DNA of 64,000 nt from the NCBI GenBank assembly GCA_037976565.1, contig CP137675.1:28509637-28573636 (forward strand), read 5' to 3'. Of this stretch, positions 1 through 9,600 are shown one piece after another. The DNA is from Mesocentrotus franciscanus (Eukaryota > Echinodermata > Echinoidea > Camarodonta > Strongylocentrotidae). The stretch's first letter is position 1; each line of letters opens with the position of its first letter. A program made the position numbers and the translations under genes. A model generated the notes under the pieces. That model was given only the letters and a program-made list of their open reading frames with translations, was not told the DNA's origin and made no database searches.

Positions 1-106
1 AGAATTTCACGGAATTTTTGGTGTTCTTGCTGTCAGCAGAATTAATCAAGTCTTTCATTTGATCATCATCAAGAAGTTGAAATCTTGGGAGAGTTTCTTC
101 AGCCAT
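1..106 (-). CDS. First coding exon of a truncated gene, possible Crypton/tyrosine-recombinase-derived (DUF3504-like) N-terminus
   Basis: On the minus strand an ATG at 104-106 in good context (four A before, G after) opens a frame that stays open for 35 codons to the window edge. It begins MAEETLPRFQLLDDDQMKD and then carries a SKNTK segment. A short acidic N-terminus followed by 'DSKNTK' resembles the start of invertebrate proteins related to QRICH1/ZMYM and domesticated Crypton recombinases, where it precedes a SAM-like N-terminal recombinase domain; that is recalled family knowledge, not a search. The 5' flank (150-190) is CpG-rich, and the sequence beyond it (225-480) recurs at 51100-51315, so the gene may belong to a repeat or multigene family. 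Coding status is fairly likely; the family call is tentative. Confidence 0.5.
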   Translation of the reverse strand, partial: MAEETLPRFQLLDDDQMKDLINSADSKNTKNSVKF

Positions 107-224
107 TTTTGCCTTGTTTGGATTCCAAATTCAGTAGACAGTACGATCGAGATTGCCGTACGGTACGGTCGTCTGCGCTGCGCGCGCCGTATTAAAATTG
201 GTAAATTAAGCTAGCGACCAATTC

Positions 225-480
225 TTCGCACAAAATTAATGTAAGGTGTCCGTGCTCGCACAAACCAGTTTTTAACACGTAAACCAATGGGGATCGATCG
301 CAGTAAGACTTAACTAATTGCCCGGTAACTGGAATTTTGCCGGGATTTTACCCTCGAACTATTACATGGGTTTGGCATTTTTCGTATATTTACGGGAATG
401 ATTAAAACAACGACTGCAATTTCGACCAATCAGATGGCTGGATTTCTTAAGTGAGGTATATAATCCCTACTATAAAGGAA
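225..480 (+). repeat. Duplicated promoter-like module, copy A
   Basis: About 220 bp are clearly related to 51100-51315 in the same orientation. Shared stretches include GCTCGCACAAA, the CCAATGGG block, TTTACGGGAATG and CCAATCAGATGGCT. In plus orientation the module ends with a CCAAT-type box (about 424-431) followed about 30 bp later by a TATATAA box (about 462-468), the arrangement of a polymerase II promoter. No long ORF follows within 250 bp. It may be the control region of a multicopy gene or mobile element. Confidence 0.6.
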
Positions 481-597
481 CAAATTCTCTTTCACATTCG
501 TCTGTTTGGAGCTAGAAGGATGTTAAGTCATGTACTTTATCACAGAGTTAACGCCTTTCTGGCTTTGTAGAGACGTAAGCATTTATTCAATCGCCTT

Positions 598-672
598 AAA
601 AAAAACCTGAAAAAAGACATCAGTCTCCAGATCCTATATCTGGAGACTGATGTCTTTTTTCAGGTTTTTTTT
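598..672. repeat. Perfect 35-bp inverted repeat with 5-nt loop
   Basis: Bases 598-632 are the exact reverse complement of 638-672, separated by CCTAT. The arms start with A8 and end CTCCAGAT; the complement ends in T8. No mismatch is visible. In a plus-strand transcript this would form a long hairpin just upstream of the acceptor before the membrane-protein exon. It could be a very young MITE, a small-RNA hairpin precursor or a replication-generated palindrome. Confidence 0.95.
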
Positions 673-774
673 CTTTTCAATCCTGAAACAGTATTGGAGT
701 AACTAATAAAAGAATTCACGCCAGGCAAAAATCTGAAAGGTTTGTTTTTCTTTAGCAGGTTGAGGATATCCAGT

Positions 775-2652
775 ATGACTCAAGGAAAACTCGCAAAAGC
801 TGGACGAAAGTCGATGGTTTGCATCTCCCTAATCGTTTTCTTCTCCATGCTGCTGATGGTGTGTACAACGCAACGAAAGAGGATGTCTTTGGACCTTGAT
901 GAATCTTCCCGACTCCGCCGCTCTTTGTCGGATAATGACACACTGCTCAATAACAACGACACACTGTTCAGCTTGCCATGTACTCGAGAACTGGTCCCGG
1001 TGAATGGAACGGTGGAGGCCATACTGAAAAGAGTCAATGTTACCGACGATTATGTTAGCCTAGTCCGAATCAACATCACTTTCACCGATGACAATCTACC
1101 GGACAACTCAGAACAGAGTAACCCATCGATCTGGCACTGGGGCTTAGAAGGAAGAGGTCGGACCTTACTCAATTTACCTTACGACAATAAATCCTTGTCT
1201 CTGAATACCTTGAGTTATGGAGTGCACTCGGTCTATATCACAATTAACAACAGTGAGTCACAAAACGATTCCTACTCTGATACTTGCTTGGGATACTCTT
1301 TGTCCAAACTGGTACGGCAAGTTAGACTGCAATTACAGAATACAGGTAGTGTTTCAGAGGATGTCACAGACGACGTCTTATGCAAAGAAAGGTATCTGAA
1401 CTCGCCGTCGTTTCGAGCCACGTTGATCCCAGGCTATAGTCTGTTTGATCTGCAAGCGAGCACCTACTACGAATGTTGGAATATAATGAATATTAAGACA
1501 TGTGACCAGGACAATTGTTTAGAGTACACTTCATTTGGTATTTACTGTACTATAGTAAATATAGCTTTTGGGATTACGTACACACTGCTCTTCTTGGCCG
1601 TCATCTATGAGCTATGGCATATCTACTCTACAGCTTTTAACTACCAGGATGAAGACTTCGGAGATACAGATACTGTCAACATCTTACGAATCAATCTGAT
1701 CCCACCCATTTTGCTCATGCTTGCTTCGAATAATCCACGGCATCACAAAATATTCTACATTACATATCGGGCCTTGATTTACGCTATACCGTTCATTATT
1801 TATTTCGTTGCCTTCCTGTGGTACGTCACCAGGGTTGATGAATATGCATACCGAAGCTACCTACGTGGAGGGATGTTCATGCAGACCAATGCCTGGGGTC
1901 TCGATTTTGTATTAGCAAACATCTTGTACATTGTTGGAGCTAGTGTGTACTTGAAATTTGTTTACAAGTACCGCATCGGGAACCAAGTTCAGGTTATTGA
2001 GGAACCGTACGATTGGAAGAGCAAGAAAGTGAGGCTCTTCTGGTATACTGCAGTGGCGGTTCTCTGTTTCTTCCGGTTCTCTGCGACGGCTATGCTGCTG
2101 GTCGAGATTGTGATTTTAACTGTCATTGGGATAAGCATCAATATCAGGTATGGAAGCCCCATCTGGGTCACTATCATCCTTGGTACGTTTTTCTTGGTCG
2201 CAAACATCATTCAATTCTTTGAAAGCTACCAACACCTCTTCAGCAAGATCTACTCTGTCGGGACAAAAGTGGACCGGGATGGGAACTTCCCGAATAAATT
2301 CTTTGAGCAAACCAATGACGGATCACCACAATTGGTATTCAAAATCAAATCCAGTCTTCTTCGTGACATCATCCGGAAATGGCTACCTTTACATAGCCAT
2401 CTCTTATATACCATCATGCACGTCATCGTCGGATTCGCCTTTCTCGCCGTTATCGCCGTTGTCGTTGTCTTCATAGACCGAACCACCCAAGTCACTTCAT
2501 TCGTCGAATACGTGATCACGGCAGTACCCTTTGTTTTCGCAGCCGTAGGGAAGCTTGAGGTAGTGCCCTCACCGCTGGTGGGAGGGCCAAGAACCGTGCG
2601 CAGGACAACATTTTAAAACTTGAAGAGGATTTCAGAGAGTATGCTCGAACAG
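775..2652 (+). CDS. Membrane-protein gene, coding exon 1 (contains apparent frameshift)
   Basis: The frame from 775 runs to a TAA at 2614-2616, but from about 2559 a different frame (-1) becomes clearly coding: it reads ALTAGGRAKNRAQDN then EEDFREYARTG and ends on a consensus donor CAG|GTAAGG at 2652. The upstream frame is convincing to GKLE (2551-2559). The simplest explanation is one missing base near GAGG at 2557-2560, either an assembly error or a loss-of-frame allele. Taken literally, the sequence encodes a protein with an aberrant C-terminus and no tail. Confidence 0.82.
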
Positions 2653-3507
2653 GTAAGGGATTCCTCAATTGGAAAGACATAAAATTAACTGAAATTTACA
2701 AATCTATATCAAATTAAAGTTATATGCAGAGAAGATAATTAGTAAAACCACCCGGATGCCCTATATAAATGAATCAGCATCGTCAACATTTAAGATACAA
2801 AAGCTTCTTTATCATTTATTTCTTTAATCAAAGTTTCCATACTCTTTTATTTAAAAGTAGATTTGTTATTTGTTTTCTTCAGTCTTCTTTAAAATACAGG
2901 GTAGTCCCTTCAGAGTCGCAAGACCTACTTTCCAAGAGAGCCCTGTAGGCAAGTGAAAAGTACATGGTAAAAATTAAAGATCTGTTATTAGTGGAACATG
3001 CGATACTCTACAAGACATAGTGGCTTAGTGGATCCTGAACATTAAGATGTGAACATTTGTAAGTAGGTCTGAACCTTTTGTTTCTTCCATATAAAATCAG
3101 GTGAATTCCCGCCGCATGGGGCTTGTTGCTGGACGTCATTCCAGAGGTGGGTATCATGGCTTCTATGCTGTTCAGAAGAACCAGATCAACAGGATCCAGA
3201 CCAAGGCCAAACACAGGACCAAGCTCCTGCCGCTCCTGCTGGATCCGTCAATCAGTCTACGAACCCACCCCAGGGATCAGCAGCAGATCAGGTTACACCT
3301 CCGACGTCGGCCAGAGGCGTCTCGTCACCGCGAGACATGGTCGGGGATGCCGGGGACAGAACCTCGGATGCTGCTTCTTCGCAGTCGTCATCGGCATTGC
3401 TAGATCCGCCGTCGCCCTCCTCTCCTTTGACAGAAACCCATGTTCTGTTAGGTTCGGAAGATGGCCCCAGAAAAGGGGCTGGGCGTAGCAACGAGATTAC
3501 ATTGTAA
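775..3507 (+). CDS. Glycosylated multi-pass membrane protein, unrecognised; two coding exons
   Basis: Coding exons 775-2652 and 3101-3507 join at CAG|GTAAGG and AAATCAG|GT in matching phase (1), giving about 761 residues if one base is missing near 2559. Near the N-terminus is a hydrophobic segment (MVCISLIVFFSMLLMVC) acting as signal peptide or anchor. Next comes an ectodomain of about 210 residues with many N-x-S/T sites (NDT, NGT, NVT, NIT, NKS, NNS, NDS) and several cysteines, then about eight hydrophobic helices, then a cytoplasmic tail with two cysteine pairs around tryptophans and a Q/P/S-rich end. A TTTCTTTAGCAG acceptor at 758 implies an untranslated upstream exon; the ATG at 775 is preferred over the earlier TTG. 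AATAAA signals lie at 3732 and 3904. I do not recognise the family; a receptor or transporter-like surface protein is a guess. Confidence 0.8.
3101..3507 (+). CDS. Membrane-protein gene, terminal exon (cytoplasmic tail)
   Basis: After acceptor AAATCAG at 3094-3100 the frame starting GGT GAA TTC (first G from exon 1) stays open for 135 codons to TAA at 3505-3507. It encodes HGACCWTSF, then WLLCCSEEPDQQDPDQ, then a Pro/Gln/Ser-rich tail ending RSNEITL. It has no internal ATG start, so simple ORF finding misses it. The paired cysteines next to tryptophans could be lipid-modified membrane contacts (inference). Donor/acceptor phase agreement supports the join. Confidence 0.8.
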
Positions 3508-3554
3508 ATACATCACTGAACGTAAGATGTGTTGAAGGTTTATAAAATACAAAG

Positions 3555-3705
3555 TTGAGGGCCCTGCAATTATTATGATCCCAGCAATACCCATTTACAC
3601 ATCGGCGGAGACTGGCAAATGTGGATTAATGTCTTGCCAAAGGATGTTAGAGTCAGGCTGAGATTTGAACCCTCAAGCCCTGGATAACGTGTCGAGTCTT
3701 CATGT
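3555..3705 (-). repeat. tRNA-derived SINE, family 1 (fragment)
   Basis: On the minus strand this matches the body shared by the copies at 5685, 13535, 26900, 50345, 55435, 58036 and 61822: a TTTGGCAAGGCATTAATCCA-like block, the CACATTTGCCACT core and an AATGGGTA...CCTGG...GGGCCCTC 3' part. The 5' tRNA-like head is degraded. Confidence 0.7.
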
Positions 3706-5339
3706 TTCTATGTAAAAATGAGTAAGATGATAATAAACAACTCTCGTAACATGTCCTTTAACATTTGTATCACTTCATTATCCATTTTGAAATCATTTTT
3801 ACTCTTCACTTCCGAAATTATGTAAAGGAGATCATTCTCAGCATTCACGAGTAGAAAACATAACCTCTATATATTGATATAGGCCCATATCTATTGCATT
3901 TGCAATAAAATGTAATGTTTTGTTTAATCATGTTAATGGACTTTCATTTCTAATCATTATGTTTTGTAAATCTTATTTAATTTGGTGTTGATATAAATCA
4001 AATTGATGTAGACTAGAGTCACTAGATAATAGGAAGTGGATTGATTTTATTCTAAATTGCAAGTAAATACGTGTGCTGTTAGAATATCAAGGGATTAGTA
4101 TAATTCTCATAATTGATTTACAATCATATTATATAAAATAAAAAAGTTATGCAGCCAATCATAAAATGTCGATCAAATACCTCAAGTATCAATTACATGT
4201 ATAAAGATGAATGATCTGAGGCATAAGGGGGAGGGAGCACTGGTGTGCATGCACGTGCGTGTGTGTATGTGTGTGACACGCGAGGAAACAAAGTCACCGC
4301 TCATGTCGAGAGAAGGAGGGTGCCGCAAGGGGGCATTTATTACCCTATTTAAATTGCTTTCCCCCTTTCCTTTACTTTCTGTATCTGACGTCTATTTTTT
4401 GGCGGGGGGGGGGGGCGGGGGTATGCCCCCGTGGCTCCCATGGCCCCGGTACCCATGCTACTGATGAGAACTGAAACTGAAATACATACTCGTCTTTGAA
4501 GGAGCATTGGATTCTAAAACACACTGGAGACTTTGATAAATGCGATCGAGAGTCGTAAGTTGCAATGCATTAGTTTTTAATATCATTTTTCAAAGCTATT
4601 TACAACTTAGTAACTATATACATTATTACTTCCTGCAATGTCTCAAGATCATAACATAATTATAAAACGGCATAGACTACCATAAACACAATGAATACCA
4701 AACACTTCATTCTACACATAGGCTACTACAATTCGCCAACAAAATATTTCTGAACTTCATAATTCTAAGAATAGTATACCGGTGTCGTTGAAACGATATC
4801 ATTCAATGAGAACTGACTCTTTAATCAACTATTTTATGAATGTTTTAACATATTTCATGTCATTTTTACAAATTCCATTGGGAGAAGTGACCTGGGTAAG
4901 ATAAAGTATTGTCTAATTTTCCTTTTATCATATTATCCTATTTGTACCATGTTTCTTAATAAAACAACTTTGGTAAACATGTTAAGACAATGTCAAATTT
5001 TCTTTTCTTGAGCAATGATGGAAAACAGTCGATTTAAAGCATGGCACAGAGTTTAATTTTATCATCGTCAAAATGAAACGAATCGAAATACTCTTGGGTT
5101 TATAGTATGTTAGTATGTCTTTAAGATTTAAGATGCTTGGCAAACGATTTACAAAACAATTTTCAAAACAACCATCCCTTAGACAAAATATGGTATGAAT
5201 ACCCAAGACAACTGTCCTCCAGGCAATTACCCACCGGACAATTACCCTGGATGACTACCATGAGCGCTGTCCACAAGAATTATCTTGGCAACTCCTCGGA
5301 TCAGTTTGAGTCAGATTATCTGACGCACTGGAAGGCAAT

Positions 5340-5402
5340 TGAAAATACTATAAACAGAGAGAGATTGAGATGGAAAAGAGAGAAGAGAGGGAGAGAGAGA
5401 TG

Positions 5403-5436
<34 letters not shown>

Positions 5437-5483
5437 GGAGAGAAGAGAAGCGAGAGAGAGAGAAACACACACACACACACACA
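5340..5483. repeat. GA and CA microsatellites
   Basis: Purine-rich GAGA tracts are followed by (CA)n at about 5464-5482. Long ORFs in all frames here are products of the repeat. Confidence 0.95.
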
Positions 5484-5684
5484 AAAAACAATAAACTGAT
5501 AATACTAGATTCATAGGCATTAAGGATGACACTGGCACACGTCCTAATTTGCGCATGGAATGGTGACAGCGTCAGTGAGACCAAATCTAGTGTTACACTT
5601 CACTAGGACACTAAAGACTGTGCCATTCGCTGACGCAGTCCTACCGTCTGTCCTGAGATTTCCACGCTAATATTATAATCAGGT

Positions 5685-5900
5685 CTTATTTACCCAGGGT
5701 AGCCACATCTTCCTATGGGAGCTGCAATTTCTTGTTTATTACCCCAGTAATTTCCACGCAGGTACCCATTAACACCTAGGTGGAGAATGGTAAATGTGGA
5801 TTTATGTCTTGCCAGAGGACGTTCGTACCGGGCGTGGATTCGAAGCCTCAACTCTTGGATTGAGAGTCAAGTGAATGAGCCACTATATCACGACACCTCC
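5685..5900 (-). repeat. tRNA-derived SINE, family 1
   Basis: A nearly full-length minus-strand copy: from the right end inwards it reads a tRNA-like head (GTGATATAGTGGCTCATTCA...), a degraded B-box, the GCAAGACATAAATCCACATT-type block and the CTCCACCTAGG...TACCTGCG tail. It lies just past the arrestin stop codon, and its TTTATT at 5735-5740 is AATAAA on the minus strand, about 176 nt after the stop. Confidence 0.75.
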
Positions 5901-5915
5901 ACGTCATATCCATCG

Positions 5916-6601
5916 TCACACGAATGCTTCTGCAATTCTTCCCCGAGTCCGTGACATACTTTGATCTTGAGGATCGTCCCGGATGAATTGATTTTGTGTT
6001 CGCCACGGATCAGCAAGTGGCAACTGTCCGTAACCCAACGACGTATCGTAATATGTGCTTGCGTCAGGTGACGTCATTCTATTGGAGAGAAGCGACGCGC
6101 TTTCGCCGCGTTCCGACGTTGGCGTCGAATCATACCTCAACCGCGGCGTCGAAGACCTTGGACTGCCCAGCGGAGGTATAACGTGTCCTGGTGACGTTGT
6201 TACCGGGTTGGCCATTACCGGAGCACTTTTACCGCTTCGTCTGTCATTAGCCGACGGCAGAGTGTCATACATTGCTCTCGATATCGGCGACATGGGGCTG
6301 TATGACGCCGGTAGAGTGTTACTCGGTAACGTCGCAAAGTTACCTGCAGCCGACGACGTTGTTGTACGTTGCCTGTTTTGCTCTGACGTTGGGGAAGTGC
6401 TGTATTTTCCTTTTCCTGAGGGTGACCGCGGACTGCAAGACACCGGTAGGACGTTGCTGTCTGATGCGGTATAGTTGGATATGATGGGTAAGTCTGGAAA
6501 CAGTCTCGCAGGATTTGTTCTTGTTGCTGAAGGGTTACTTTGAACGGGTTCTACCTCTCTGAAGCCAGATACTGCAATGTCATACGATGGAGGTGGTGGC
6601 A
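5916..6601 (-). CDS. Alpha-arrestin exon 7: PPxY motif and tail repeats
   Basis: Acceptor TTATTGTCAG at 6602 joins ATG G|TG CCA CCA, giving MVPPPPSYD; the frame stops at TGA 5916-5918. The tail of about 227 residues is rich in Ser, Pro, Thr and Arg and is probably disordered. It has three units about 45 residues apart with an LP-x-S-x-SP-RSP-x5-Y-x-S-x-P core (protein positions about 376, 421 and 466). Two of the three keep YD before the Thr/Ser-Pro end. Confidence 0.93.
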
Positions 6602-9600
6602 CTGACAATAAACGAAAATGATAAAGTAAAGCGAGTTGTAATATTTCACTTACCTACTTATCTATCTACAGTGATCTATTAATCAATCAATTGATAAATA
6701 AAATCAATTTAAACAAAAATGTATACATCTTTCTATCTAGTATCTATCTTTCTACATGATCTATGTATATCTTTATCTATCTATTTATGTATCAATTCTT
6801 TTTCATCCCATCCCATCTCAGCCTTTCTTATTTCCCCTTTCTTGTAAAGTGAATTCTTTATAGAGACAATCGTGTATATATGATACTTCTCACATACCCA
6901 TTCGTTTGAGTTCAGACTGATGCGTGACGGCCATGTTAACCGACGGTCTGCGGTTGGTGTTAAGGGCGGCAATAGTACCAATCGATATAGGCAACCTCAA
7001 TGTACACGCCGGAGTCTCGAACCCTACTATTGCATTAATCTGTAGATATACGGCCGGATTAAAAAAGAAGCATTTTTTAAAAATCGACTTATTTCTGACA
7101 AACAATGAATTCTCGTATTTTACAGGTTTATGCCATGTTTCTTCATAAATCTTTCGAGGTACTTCCAAACAATTATTTCGTTTATACATGAACACCATTA
7201 CAAAGTCTTAATGGTACTATGTCCCATTTGCAGGTCAAAAAAATGAAAAGGTTACATTCTAACGGCATTTGAAAGACAATACTTATTTAGAACTTCCCTC
7301 AAAACGAAAGGGTTTGAAAATGGATTTTTGTGGGGAAAATAACGACCATTAATTGTCGAATCGACATAAGTGATTGGTATTACCTAAGTAATAGTCAGAC
7401 TATTGTACCGAATGGTCGTACGTTTTGTGCTGCACAAAATTTCAATCAGTTTAATTTTGGCCATTGCAAGTAGTGGGTTATTGATGTAGACAAATGCTCA
7501 TGTACCTGTTACAGCTTATTTTATGTATGTTATTACCAAAGAAAAAAGATGTCAGTCAGTCACTCAATAGTGTCTGACAGGGAAGTCTAGAAAGTAAACC
7601 GGTTTCATTGCCTAATTTGAATACTAGGACACTGCTAACGTTTAAATTTCACAGATAGGTCATACATGACATTTTCATAATTCCTGCAAAGTTCTACAGA
7701 ATTTGATGTTGGCTGCAAAAGGGACATAGTATCTTTAATCTTAAAATAGCAAGGTGTGTCGAAGGCAGAAAATATTGAGCGAACAGTGCAATGACGTATT
7801 GCATAATCTGAACATACTTTCTCAAGGCAATACAATAGGGTATCGAATTTGCCCTTTAGTTGTTTTTCGAAAGTCGTTGGGATCACGTTCGTTTGAAAGT
7901 ATTTGGTTTTGTAATACCTTTTTCATTCCACTTCTTCTCTCAAAAGTAAAACAACCACTGCAACACATGATTCCTTTATGTTTAATTAAATAAACCAGGG
8001 GCTTTATTCTACTTTAGGTTAATAAATGCGGAAAAATGGGCTGATCATTGCTATGAATATGATAAATAGTCGACCACTTTTCAAATATCACAAATGATAT
8101 GGAAGCTAATATAATACTCAACGTGTACACATGCTAAGATGAATTAACGATTTGTCTCTCATCATTCGATCAAGTACAGCGGGTAAAATGTGACACAGTT
8201 TAATTTGTTTCAAAATGAAAGCAACAAAAACATTTGTAAGTGAACGGGAACGTGTTTAGGAGTTTATTACTCAATCCTCATCCATTCAATCTTTCTTAGT
8301 AAGACATTATAACCAGAGAGTACAATTATAGAAGTAAATTCTGTTGTAAAATTCAGGCTGAAAATGGAGTATGAAAGTTCGAATCATTTACCGTGGATCT
8401 GCATGTGTCATTCGTTTGTTTGCGTGTTTGTTTGTTTGTTTTGTTTTTGTTTTGGTTTTGGTTAAAACTCGGAAAGTTCAATCTGTAAATGACCGACCTG
8501 AAGTGAATACTCAAGGAAGATATTAGGGCATGTCTCGAAAGCGCAGGGGACTATGGGCGGAACCCTGAAGGCTGTGGGTTCGATCGCCTTCTTCTGATAT
8601 GCCGGGCATCCGTCGATTTCGATCTCCACGATATCATCTCTGATCCGCTTGTCGTCTGTTCGCCAACCCGACTTGGCGAAGAATGTTAACGTCTGGAAGG
8701 TTTGAATAAAAAGTGCATTTCAAATCAAATCAATTGTATTTCCAAATCATTATAACATCACAAATAAATGCGAAAATATAACTTATGCATGTACAAAAAT
8801 GCGATAGTTAGAGTTTGATAAAGAAAAGGGAAACGAAGAAAAAGCCAAGCTTGTAAGTAGTAGAACGCCCTTTTGCCAAAATCATTAGAAATACGTGTTG
8901 CCACGATCGCTAAGACTTTCAAGAAATCAACTCAAGAGCAAGTTCAATACCATGTTTTAATGCCTTCAGATATCAAGTTCCGGATTATGTAATATGTCAT
9001 TGTATATGATCCCATATTTCACACGGTGATACATGAGGCTATTAAATTTGCTCTAGGTTGATTTCTTAAAAGTCTTTGCGATCGAGTTTGTTACAGATAT
9101 TCTGTGTTATAGTTGTAGCATTACAACAGATTTTGGACGAATAAAGTATGAACATTTCATACTATCCATTAACCACCTAATTAACGATTCAGATTTTGAA
9201 GTTTCTTTCAAACAGTGATGTAGCACGGTTCAAGCCATTGAAGGGGCACTGGTGTGGGGAGGGCCACCGGTCGTACAAGGCGGATCAAAACAGAGAATAA
9301 AATAGGCCATCGATCGGGGTAGGGTGTGCATAGGGGTAAAAGCATCTTCTTTTGATGTCTTGAAAAAAAAATCAATGAGGAATACATGTATTAGAAAATC
9401 TTTTCATTAATCAAAAAGCAATCGCAGGTATAAGAATTAACAGAATTAGACGGTGGTAGAGCAGGCATACCTGGGTCAAGGTACAGGAGATTACAGACAC
9501 GTCGCTGTTGCTCTGGTTGTCGAGACAGCCCGAGACCCACATGGACTCGCCGACCACGAAGCCTCGCTTGTTGACGTTGACGTCGAGCGTGATCGGACCA

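Larger units (their letters stand above)
3508..5915. other. Intergenic stretch between two convergent genes
   Basis: The plus-strand membrane-protein gene and the minus-strand arrestin gene converge here. The stretch is AT-rich and holds a SINE at 3555-3705, GT- and G-rich low complexity at 4200-4480, GA/CA microsatellites at 5340-5483 and a second SINE at 5685-5900. I see no further gene. Confidence 0.7.

Noticed and set aside
742..774. Upstream TTG start of the membrane-protein frame
   Set aside because: A strong acceptor TTTCTTTAGCAG ends at 758 and the first ATG is at 775.
2550..2570. Programmed -1 ribosomal frameshift at the exon 1 break
   Set aside because: No X-XXY-YYZ slippery heptamer in the right frame (GTA GGG AAG CTT) and no evident downstream pseudoknot.
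3101..3488. ORFs of 100 and 121 codons over the terminal exon
   Set aside because: Wrong frames; the spliced frame from 3103 is open to 3507 and phase-matched to exon 1.
5996..6484. Plus-strand ORFs opposite the arrestin tail exon
   Set aside because: Antisense shadows of the minus-strand coding exon.
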